From contig CAUDNR010000193.1 in the NCBI GenBank assembly GCA_958430865.1, forward strand, positions 7,097-37,519: a stretch of DNA of 30,423 bases, given 5' to 3'. Of this stretch, positions 10,714-20,725 are shown in pieces. Position 1 is the first letter of the stretch. The number at the start of each line of letters is the position of its first letter. Source of the stretch: Entrophospora sp. SA101. Taxonomy: Eukaryota; Glomeromycota; Glomeromycetes; Entrophosporales; Entrophosporaceae. The notes below the pieces were generated by a model, which searched no databases, was not told the DNA's origin, and saw only the letters and a list, made by a program, of their open reading frames with translations. Both the position numbers and the translations under genes were made by a program.

Positions 10714-12973
10714 TCATCTGCCATAAGTTAGATTACTAGTATATTTCAATTACTACCATCACCACTAATAATAATAATAATAATAATAGGAGAATATAAA
10801 TTATTATAAAAAATCAAATAAGAAAACAACACAATAATCAATTGTCAAAACTTTGAAAACACTTCCGCCTGTTTCTTTAGAATATGGCAAAGATTGCTCA
10901 AAGTCTTGCATCATTTTGAATTCATAAACAAACTTGAACTTTTTAATAATTAGCAATGGTCAGTAATCAATAATCAATAATCAAAAAAGAACCTTCAAGG
11001 TTTGTGCTGTGTGTGTAAATGATAATGATAATAAAGAATTCCAACACAATGTGAATTTTTATTAATATTAATACTGTAAAATATTAATGTAGCATGGATC
11101 CTATTTTACAACAATTATTATAAATTAAGACAATTACTTTTCGCAACATCAATATAAATATAAGTTATATAAGCTGTATCTTTCAACAATACGTTTGAGA
11201 TTTGGGAATCAATGAATGCATTAATAACCTATTTAAACGTTATCGTGACAGGCATTTTGCTTTTTAAATTTAAATAAAAACATACAATCGTAAAATTTAT
11301 AAATATATATATATGAAGAAAAGTAAATATGGGAGTTCTATTCTATATATGAAAAAGCAATATATTTATTAAAATTGTGATTGCTCATTAATGGTTCCAA
11401 AATGAGAAGGGTTTGCCGAGTTGCATGAATTCTTCCAAGTTTTCCCAAACCAGATCAAGACATGTTTTTAATGATCCAGCTTATAACAATAGATGGTAGA
11501 TCATCAAACGCCTTAAAGAAGAACCTGATCCGATGAAAAAATAATTAGAAAGGATAAAAAAAATTGTAAATTGTCAATAACTCAAATTGATTATGACATT
11601 CGTGAACAAAGAATCCATTCAGAAAACCTTTAGGTTTTCTAGTCAATAAAATTTTTATTAAAAGTTATTTATAATATACATATTTAAATGTAAAAGATAA
11701 GTTAGAAAATAAATAAAACAGTTACAATATATCTAATGCATCTAAATTAGTCTGTTGAGAATCTAAAAAAGATTTACCATATCAATATTGGTTGATATTA
11801 ACATTGAACTTAAAAAGTTAATAAATAAAATAAATGTTAATAATTACCATTGTGATTACCAACAATTGTTACTTTGTTGGAATTTACAGGTTGAGGAAGA
11901 TTTGCAAATTTTAATAATGTGCTAGTATAAACAGCATTTGGGTGAGTTGTTACAGTAATTGTTGATGGATCAAATTTTATTTCATCCATTTTATCAAATT
12001 CTTTTCTAATTGATTTTAATTTATCCTGTTGTTTTTTTGAATATCCACGATCTTCAGGATTTTTCATTACTGAATCTTTAAATGAATCACTCCAAATTTT
12101 AATAATCTTACGAATTTCTCGAGCAGTTGGACGTTTATCTGGATCAGCATCCATGCATTTGAATGCTAGTTCAATATAAAATTTTGGTGTGTTAATTGAA
12201 AATCCAGGTCTTATGCCTTCACATATTTTTATTGCAAGATATCTATTATGTGCCAAATTTTTAAGTGGTTGTTGGCCAGTTGATATTACAGACATCAGAA
12301 CTCCAAAACTATATATATCTGATGCTGTTGTGTATGGGTTCTCTTTTAAAACTTCTGGTGCAACATATGGTAGTACTCCAAATATATCATTTTTGTTTGA
12401 TGCAGCTGTTTGGCTAGCTGAACATGATAACCCTAAGTCTGTAATATATGAAATACCAGTATTTTGAAGAATATTACCACTATGAAGATCACGATGAATA
12501 ATTTCTTCTTTATGAATATCTTTTAAACCTTTAATAATTTGATAAAGAATTGTAATTTTATTGCCCCATTTTAAATTTTTAAAATCTTTTTTTAAATAAT
12601 CTTGAAGACTTCCATCTTCTATATATTCCATTACAAATATATATTTTTCTGTAATTGGATCTTGTGTTAATCCATAAATATTAATTATATCTTCTTTATT
12701 ATAAAGCTTTATATAATTTTTGAACTAAATAACAAATAAAATAAATACAACAATAATAATCAATAATATTTTAAAAATCTGAAACTAATATTAATATTAA
12801 TAAAATAATTTACCTCAATAAGAAATTCATCAGAAATATTCTGTGAATTATGTAGTTTTTGTATTTTTAATGCTACAGTCCTATCTTCACTATATCTTTT
12901 TCTACCACGTGCACTTTTATCGCCATTTAACCAAGTAGCTTTGTATATAGTTGCAAACCCACCTTCACCTATC
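10700..12973. repeat. Tandem duplication, unit B
   Basis: Second copy of the duplicated segment, 2274 bp. Its right end is inside the glycine-loop codons of kinase K3, where unit A was cut. Beyond 12973 the parental gene continues normally into its N-terminal exon, so unit B is joined to the original context and the unit A/unit B boundary at 10699/10700 is the new joint. The non-coding part 10714-11836 repeats the contents of 8435-9557 and holds no gene I recognise. Confidence 0.92.
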
Positions 12974-13242
12974 TTGTCAATAACTGTTAGATCATTATAG
13001 GGAATCCATTGAAGATAATCATCATTATTATACTCAGTTGCTTCAAGTTGTGTACTTTTAATCATCTCATCTAATGTTTCATTGCCACTAGTCCATCCTT
13101 CAGCTAATAGCTTTGGATCACATGATTGACACCATGATTCACGGGTATTATATCTATTACAGGTTGGACATTCCCCATATATTTCATCCCTTTCCTCTGA
13201 ATATTCATCATGATGTTTATTTTCATTTAAAATGTTTTCCAT
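11837..13242 (-). CDS. TKL-type protein kinase K3, intact
   Basis: Exon 1 is 13242-12814 and exon 2 is 12724-11837, joined by an 89-bp intron in phase 0 at the family-typical place after DEFLIE. The product has 438 residues, starting MENILNENKHHDE as K1 starts MENTLDEDKHHDD. It has CPTC and CQSC motifs, then KIGEGGFATIYKATW, VALK, HRDLHSGNIL, TDLGLS and YVAPEVL, so all key catalytic positions are present (ATP-binding lysine, HRD aspartate and asparagine, DLG aspartate). The C-terminus extends past the kinase domain and ends with VGNHNGNY. A gt sequence near the end could act as a donor for a further exon. It is the best candidate for an active kinase in the cluster. Function is presumably signalling; targets are unknown. 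Confidence 0.9.
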
Positions 13243-13439
13243 CTTTTAAAATTTTTATTTGTATTTCTTATAATTTTTATATTGATTTTTTTTTAAAGTT
13301 TACCTTTTATCTTAATTTATATGGTACAAAAAAAATAAAATAAAAATATGTCGATCAATTCACTCATTCATAGGCGAATTACCAATTATAAATTTTAAAT
13401 AAAAAATGAAGATAATCAATGATTAAATTGTCATTATTA

Positions 13440-13550
13440 TTACCAATAATTGTCACTTTATTGAAATCACAGGTTGGGGAAGGCTTGTAAATTTAATAGT
13501 TTGCGAGTATAGTATTATATCTATTGCAAGTTGGACATTTTCCATATTTT
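13440..13550 (-). pseudogene. Collapsed kinase relic (tail joined to N-terminal motif)
   Basis: 13440-13510 matches, with changes, the 3' coding end of K2/K3 (the stretch with ACCAACAATTGTTACTTTGT at 11857). Directly after it, 13511-13550 matches the N-terminal exon around TATTATATCTATTACAGGTT (13147), the CxxC region. Everything between, including the whole kinase domain, is missing. The join lies near a GTATA shared by both parents. This is a fifth kinase locus reduced to its two ends, 200 bp upstream of K3. 13243-13439 and 13551-13717 hold nothing else recognisable. Confidence 0.7.
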
Positions 13551-13717
13551 TTGTTTTTTGATCGTGTAACAAGTAACAGGAGACAAGAATTCACGTATTT
13601 GATTGGCTAATTTCAAAAATTCACCCCAATATTATTAAAAATTTCCCTTTTAAAAAAAAAAATTTACCCTCTAACAAAAAATAACTATATATAATTGTAG
13701 TATTTGAGAAAAAAAAA

Positions 13718-14405
13718 ATGGCACCAATTCTTCCTGAAAATGAAGGATATTTATCATATTGGATATTATTAGTATCAACCTTTGCAATATTCAATTCTTT
13801 ACAAAATTTTTTAACATTATCACTTACAAAACGAATATACAGTGCTAAACCTCATGAAGGTAATATTAATATAAATAATATAATTTTTCTCAATATAAAT
13901 ATATATTTGATAAAATAAAAATAATAATGAATGAATTTGATTGGATTAATGAGATTAGTTACCAAGTTATCATCACATACCTTTGCTGCATGGACACTTA
14001 CTTCAGCCATTGTACGCCTATATGCTGCCTATAACATAAATGATGAAATGTAAGTTGAAGACAATCTTTATAATTAATCAAGTTTTCAAAAATTTACTAA
14101 TGTTAATTCACACATATTTTATTATACTCGAAATAGTCTTTATCAGATTACATTGTGGACATTTGTTATTGCATTTTTTCATTTTTTTTCAGAGTTGACA
14201 TTATTTAGAAGTGCTAATATTGGAGCTGGATGGTTGTCACCTTTCATTGTTTCGTGTAAGTAATCTCTTTTTCATTTCTATGTTTATTATAACATCATAA
14301 TTTTATTTATTTATTCAATTATTAATTGAAAATTTAGCAATTTCATTAATATGGATGACAAGTCAATACAATTTTTATGTTCAACCTCATAAGGAAAAGT
14401 ATTAA
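13718..14405 (+). CDS. ERG28-like ergosterol biosynthesis scaffold
   Basis: Four exons, 13718-13859, 13959-14049, 14137-14255 and 14338-14405, have phase-consistent gt...ag junctions and give 139 residues, the usual ERG28 size. Landmarks are MAPILPENEGYLSYWILLVS, TFAIFNSLQNF, LSSHTFAAWTLTSAIVRLYA, FSELTLFRSANIGAGW and the terminal IWMTSQYNFYV; SHTFAAWTL..RLYAAY and the FHFFSELTLF segment are typical of the family. Four hydrophobic helices fit its role as an endoplasmic reticulum membrane scaffold tethering the C-4 demethylation enzymes of sterol synthesis (ERG25, ERG26, ERG27). The first exon is preceded by an A-rich leader. No damage seen. Confidence 0.88.
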
Positions 14406-15469
14406 ATGCTATGTTTTTTTTTTTGCAACTTTATCTTTAAATAAAAGGAAAAGAAATCCTTCTTTATTAACTACATTTGATTTGTTTACCGTGAGGATTA
14501 TTCTTCAGGACCTATACGATCATTGACGTTTGTTATAAATTTATTCCTATAATGTTTGATCCAATAAATACATGTTACAATAAATATCTGATAGTGGTTT
14601 TTCAAGCTTTTTTTGCTGGCTTACTTGTACTTGATATACCGTTCTTGATGCTGTTGTATGTGAAATTGAAATCATGTGAATCCATAATCAATGATGTTTG
14701 GTGCGAAATTGACTAATTTAAGCTTACATAGATTTCATTTTCACGCATTCAACAATATCAAAATGTTTATATTATAAAGAAAGGCTATCCAAAAAGGCAA
14801 TTATTCTCAACATAGAAATTTTTTTTGTTGTAAAATGTGCAAATTAAATCATGCTCAATGTAATAAATTGCATATGTTTATATTTATTTCTTGTTCTTGC
14901 TAAGATTGGCTAGCTGAAGTTTTTGCACTTTGTTATATGTACTTTATTCTTTCCATCATTCTATAACAAACTTATGATATTACTACTTGCTTGAATTATT
15001 TAACCAACAATTCGGGAATTTATACATGCAGAGGAATATTATTAATAACTTTGTATTAACATAAATTACATTTGAACATTTGATTATAGTTGGCAAAATG
15101 AATTTGATCCATTGTGTGTGACCATATCGTGTTTTATCATGTAACAACATTCGCGTGATGAATTATCTTTTAGAGAAAAGGTGATAATTGAAATATGAGA
15201 CTAATTGAGGCTTGTAACAAAATTGAAGCTTGAAACTAATTAGAGTCCGAAACTATAAGGAAATCTTCAGCATCTTTGTCGATTTCTGCTTCTGTTATAA
15301 ATTTATCCTTGGCCAATTTGTAATAAAGGCCATTTAGCTTTTCAATGGATATAAGAATTCTATTTCATTTTTATACCAGTTGCGATATTTATCTATTTAT
15401 CTTTCATTTCTATAATTTTATATATTATGCCTGCTTTAATTATATCAACTAAGGTTGCTTCGATTTCTT
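14406..15469. other. Gene-poor AT-rich stretch
   Basis: Downstream of the ERG28-like gene I see the 3' untranslated region and then AT-rich DNA with stops in all frames. Short coding-like scraps (for example around 14500-14690) are too broken to name. No RNA gene recognised. Confidence 0.4.
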
Positions 15470-16400
15470 TTCATCAGGCTGTGAGGATATGATCTCTATA
15501 GAATTGACAGTAGATGGTGTGGTATTTTTTTTGATCAATCACTATTACTATCTGTCATTTTGGGTAAAGTGTGTCGAATGTATTTATTAAACGCATACTT
15601 TTCTTTAAATTTTTAGTTTTTATTCCGCCATATCAAAATGCTTGGTGATGGATTATCTTTGCTCCCTTCTTAAAATAACGGTTCTGCCCTCTCTAAATCT
15701 TGTATGCACCCTGAGGGGTTCCGGGATGACTAAAAAACGCACTCCTTGTGCTTTTTGTGCAAACCTACTAATTCAATCCATAGCTTCATGTTGGGAGCAG
15801 GTATGTCATGAAGTGGAATAATTCCAATAGTCGTCTCCGCCTATGTGCTGACTCCTAAAAATTCAGGCCGCCTGGGAAAAAAATACCAAATGTTTTTACA
15901 CCAAAGTTTGGCTCTTTTCTCAAAATTCAGCTTGTCTCCTGATGTATTGGTACCGAATTTCGGCCTACATCTTGAGCAAAGGGTACCAAAATTCTGCGCT
16001 TTCTTGTGCCAATGGTACCAAAATTTTTCGATGGGTCTGATTTATGATATATGTACTCGGGATATCTTTGCCTCAGACAGCTCACGTAATTAGCAAAAGA
16101 TGTTTAGTATGCATGGAAATGACCCGCAATCCTCCGCTTTGCTTCGGATTTTGGTCTCAAAAAAGCATACTAATACGTTTTGTTTGCTTATTTCCGTGAA
16201 CTTCGAGGACTACTATACGTCTCTCGAACGAAAATGACGATGTATACATGAATCAGTCGTCATTTGATGACTAGGCACCATAAAAAGGTCTGAATGACGC
16301 TAGAATTATGCCTCTCTCAAATTATGAGCATTAATAAACTTCAATGACGACGCATATGCGTTTTGCGCCAGGGCCTCCATTTTTGCCCATTCAAGTCATT
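15470..16400. mobile_element. GC-richer repeat-derived segment
   Basis: This stretch is visibly richer in G and C than its surroundings and has no gene-like frame; the 82-codon frame at 15845-16093 looks accidental. It holds short inverted repeats, AAATGACGA (16232-16240) against TCGTCATTT (16257-16265), and the 12-bp palindrome ACGCATATGCGT (16350-16361). Blocks rich in TGACG recur from 16225 to 16355. I interpret it as remains of one or more transposable elements, without naming a class. Confidence 0.4.
15945..16025. repeat. Degenerate 32-33 bp tandem repeat with GGTACC
   Basis: GGTACC followed by AAA or GAA and TT occurs at 15949, 15982 and 16014, spaced 33 and 32 bp. Less conserved ATACCAAA and ACACCAAA copies precede it at about 15883-15905. 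It lies inside the GC-richer segment. Confidence 0.45.
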
Positions 16401-16790
16401 TGTTTGGGTTAGCATTAATAAATATGAAGTTTTATATAGATAACCTTTGCATCTAACACTAATCAATTATATATAGCCTTTACTCTTTTCTTACCTTAAT
16501 ATCTCAATATATTTACACATATTAATATAAATAAATATTTGTCATAAACCACTATTTTTAATATTAATATATAGTAGCCCAAAAATCACACAAAATTATT
16601 GAATGTGCATACTTGACATTCCAAATTTCAAAATAAAAAAAATTCCAAAGATATGATAATTATGAGAAGTTATTACTTTTATATAATATCACTATTAAAT
16701 ATAAATAACTAATTAACTATGATTTATATAGTAGCCAAATAAATAAAATAAAATAATAAATAATTTTAATACATAATAAAATGTCAAGAT
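16401..16790. other. Intergenic 3' of kinase K4, no feature seen
   Basis: AT-rich DNA that includes the likely 3' untranslated region of the minus-strand K4. No reading frame or repeat was recognised. Confidence 0.4.
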
Positions 16791-18113
16791 TTAAAGTTCA
16801 TCTGGTATAGTTAATGTAAAAATATCTGCTGAATGAAGAACATGCCCAAAATTGAGATTCACTGTGTATGGATATGGATCAAATTTTATTTCATCCATTT
16901 TATCAAATTCCTCCCTAATTGATTTTAATTCATCATGCTGTTCATTTGAGTATTTATGGTGTTTAAGGTTATTGATTACCTCATCATCAAATGAATTATT
17001 CCATAATCCAATAATATTACAAATTTCTTCAGCAGTTGGACGTTTATCTGGATTAGCATCCATGCATCTGTAAGCTAGTTCAATATAGAATTTTGGTGTG
17101 TTGTTTGAGAATTCAGGTCTTACACCTTCACATATTCTCATTGCAAGGTCTATATTATGTGCCAAATTATTAAATGGTTGTTGACCAGTTGATACTACAG
17201 ACATCAGAACTCCAAAACTGTATACATCTGATGTTTTTGTATATAGATTCTTTATTAAAACTTCAGGTGCAACATATGGTAGTACTCCAAATATATCATT
17301 GTTTTTTGATGCAGCTGTTTGGCTAGCTAAACATGATAACCCTAAGTCTGCAATATATGAACTCATACTTCCTTGAAGAATATTACCACTATGAAAATCA
17401 CGATGAACAATCCCTTTTTCATGCATACCTTTTAAACCTTTAATAATTCCTTGAAGAATTACAATTTTATGTTTCCATTTTAAATTTTTAAATTCTTTTC
17501 TTAAATAATCTTGAAGACTTCCATTTTCCATATATTCCATTACAAATATATATTCTTTTGTAATTGGATCTTGTGTTAATCCATAAATATTAATTACATC
17601 ACTTTTATAATGAAGCTTCATATAATTTTTGAACTAAAATAACAAATAAAATATTTAATTACAATAATAATAATAATCAAAATTAATATTAATAAAATAA
17701 TTTACCTCATTAAGAAATTCATCAGAAACATTCTGTGAACCATGTATTTTTTTTAACGCCACAGTCATATCTTTATTATATCTTTTTTTATCACTTATGC
17801 CTTTATCACCATTTAACCAAGTAGCTTTGTGTATGGTTGTAAAACCACCTTCACCTATCTTTTCAATAATTGTTAGATCATTATATGGAATCCATTGAAA
17901 ATAATCATTATTATAAGCTCTTGCTTTAAGTTGTGTGCTTTTAATCATCTCATCTAGTGTTTCATTACCACTAGTCCATCCTTCAGTTAATAGCTTTGGA
18001 TCACATGATTGACACCATGAATAATCAGTATTATATCTATTGCAAATTGGACACTCTCCATATCTTTTTTTTCTTTCTTTTGAATATTCATCTTTTTTTT
18101 TGATTTTATCCAT
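16791..18113 (-). CDS. TKL-type protein kinase K4
   Basis: Exon 1 is 18113-17706 and exon 2 is 17633-16791, with a 72-bp intron at the conserved family position, giving 416 residues. I chose the Met at 18113 (MDKIKKKDEYSKERKK) because family members start with a similar charged stretch; an in-frame Met at 18140 would add nine residues. The CPIC and CQSC pair is followed by KIGEGGFTTIHKATW, VALKK, HRDFHSGNIL, ADLGLS and YVAPEVL. Catalytic residues are present; the usual HRDL leucine is Phe here. The region after the kinase domain follows K1 (WNNSFDDEVINNLKHHKYS) and then continues to a different end, DIFTLTIPDEL. K4 is thus closer to K1 than to K3 in its C-terminal half, although it lies on the opposite strand. 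Confidence 0.88.
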
Positions 18114-18140
18114 TTTCAAGGAAAATTTTTTTAAATACAA

Positions 18141-20725
18141 AAGTTTTTTTAACCAGTTATAATAACATAAAAATAATTTACTTACGGTTTAATTATTAAT
18201 TTGTATAACGAATCAACATTTTGTGGGACCAAATACAACGAATTATGAAAAGAATGTAATTAATGTTATTCTGCAAGTAACAAGAAAAGCATCAAAAGGA
18301 ACATTTGTTTATTACAAGGTTATTGTTAGGAACTATATGTGTTGCAAAATACGCTAATTCAGATACCATTTCAACTTCAACATTAAATCATCGTTTAGCA
18401 TCCGGAAGAACATCTATATATATATACATTATCATTTATTATACATTACACGCATACATTTATTTATTTATTATCCGATGTGTTTGAAAAAGTTCAAGAA
18501 CATCCACGATAAAAAATGAAAGACCTGCATCTTGCCAGCATTGAATGAATCGTACTAGATTCTTTACCTTTTAATATACTTCAGAGAGAAGCTTTCAAAA
18601 TATTTATCAAGAAATCATATCCCTAAATTTCGTGTACCAAATAATAAATAAGATATTGTTGAAGGCAACTCCCCAAGTAAAAACTCATTCCGAGTCTTTA
18701 TAAAAAAATTCATTAATATTAATTAGTTTAAAGTGAAAATATTACCAAGATCGTCATAATGAAAATTCTCCGATAATAACTTGTTTGGCAAATACAGTCT
18801 GCGTATTAAATTATTTAGTGTTATCGTTATCAGTTAGAAATTGAAATCTATAATTAATATGGAGGAGTTTAGTCTTCACGTATCAATATGCGAATTGCAT
18901 TTTCATTCTCACAATGCTTCAGCAAGAATAGATAATGATTATTATAGCATTACCACAACCAACAATTCCCAAGTTATAAATAATAAAATATTAAAATTAT
19001 AGTGAAAATTTACCAAGCGTATTTCACAAGGAGACGAAATTAAAGGAGATGCCAGTAGAAATGATGATAATATTGAGGTAGATGGGTAAATATAAAAGTT
19101 GTGCCAACAGCTGTTGTCGACGACGATGATGATTATGATGATGACTTTCTATTTCTTTTTTGATCGATAAACATAATTAGGATAGTTATGTTCATGTCAA
19201 TGAGCCAAATAATTGAAAATGTGTCTAATTTCTGCAATAGAAATTCCTACATTCATTGGACGCGAATTTTGAAGCATAATCATGTTTAGGTTTATGTTCT
19301 GGACCTATTAACCTTGCTTGTAAATTCCAAGGATAAATTACAAATGGATTTATGGTCTGGGTATTTTTAACAAAGAGAAGGAAATGCCAAAGGTGTTGAA
19401 GATGATGATGGTGAATGTCTAGTTCTTCTTGAAATGTTTTAGTATATAATGATGGATCTATCAAAGAAATTAAAGCATCAAAATACTTTTTTTCGTTGTT
19501 TTTTTTTTGTGAAGTCAAGTAAAACAAGAGATAGATAATTTATTTTAAGTTGAATATATTTGAAATAAGAGTCATTATTTCACGACAGAATAAACAATTT
19601 ATCCTTTCTAGAGTTTGTTTGATTTTAATGCGCCTGTTGATATAGATATTTTGTTTCAATGGAAGTGAAAAGTTTGGCTGGTAAAGTAAATAGTGGGAAT
19701 TAATTAATTTATTAATTTACCTTTAATTAGCTAAATTAGTTTTATATCATTTACTTTACAATTAGACCACGAGTGATGATGGTAAAAAGCTTGAACATCA
19801 AGGAATCAAAATTTGATTATGATTTACTAAAAATAATAATAGTCTATATTAAAAAACCAATGAAAGTTATCACGAAATAAGCATCAAGACGTTTAATAGA
19901 TATTGTAAACGAAAAAGATATACGGGTTTATTCATATCGTATACCATCAGACAACAACAGTTCTATAAAATGGAAGTTGATATTGAGGATTGTTTGCACA
20001 TAGAATTTGAATATAATAAATCAAATAAATTATTTATTATTCGTGATTGGTATTATATTAATTTTTAGTGTTTGTGATTGTATAGATTATTCATAAACAA
20101 ACTGGTGGAGGTAAGTAAATAAATGTCTTCAACTTGTAATTAAATTATAATTGAATTGAATTCTTCTATATGGTTGAATTCTATGCTATGATAATAATAA
20201 TTTTATTGTTATAATTATCAAAGGCTTCAGGTCAATAATATATTCCAATTCGTCTATTTTCTCCAATTTTTTCGTGATGTGGATAAAAAATTTTCTACTT
20301 GTTATTATTTAAATCCTGTTCTTGTTGACGAAGAAAATAATCCTTTTTTTTTTTACACAGATGATGGATTAATACTTTGACACAATTTCAAAATAAGCAA
20401 TGGAAAACCTGGATTTTTTTAAAGATGATGGCTCAATTCAATTTTTCTATAGTAATAGTTGCGGTTGTGACTCGATATACATCAAAATACCAAGAAAATT
20501 TCAATATTATGTAGTAATATATACTAAATATGGAGTTGGATAGAAAATCATTTATTTACAAAACGGGATTTACTTGCTGAATATTTTAATGTTTATATTG
20601 TTTATTCCCGAAATAATCAATTTGTTACACCCGCCCAAATATTTATTTTTTTTTGGAAGAAATGTATAATTTCAATTATTTCATAGTTCAATTATTAATT
20701 TGTTCTAATTTTGTTGATCATAAAT
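18141..20725. other. 2.6 kb without a convincing gene; transposon-like scraps
   Basis: Coding-like scraps are all interrupted. A plus-strand piece near 18210-18320 reads NQHFVGPNTTNYEKNVINV and onward. Another near 18570-18650 reads PFNILQREAFKIFIKK and then, in another frame, FRVPNN, which recalls the C-terminal part of hAT transposases. A minus-strand frame at 19225-19527 (100 residues, with PWNLQARLIGPEHKPKHDY) could be a real but unrecognised fragment. A scrap near 20265-20345 reads FRDVDKKFSTCYYLNPVL. I see no intact gene or RNA. Confidence 0.35.

Noticed and set aside
12189..12467. Plus-strand ORFs inside the kinase genes (also 9912-10133, 13113-13343, 16852-17073), and the minus-strand one at 1319-1546 in K1
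   Set aside because: They lie antisense to well-supported kinase exons and mirror their codon pattern.
15845..16093. 82-codon ORF in the GC-richer segment
   Set aside because: It crosses the GGTACC repeat and shows no protein-like features.
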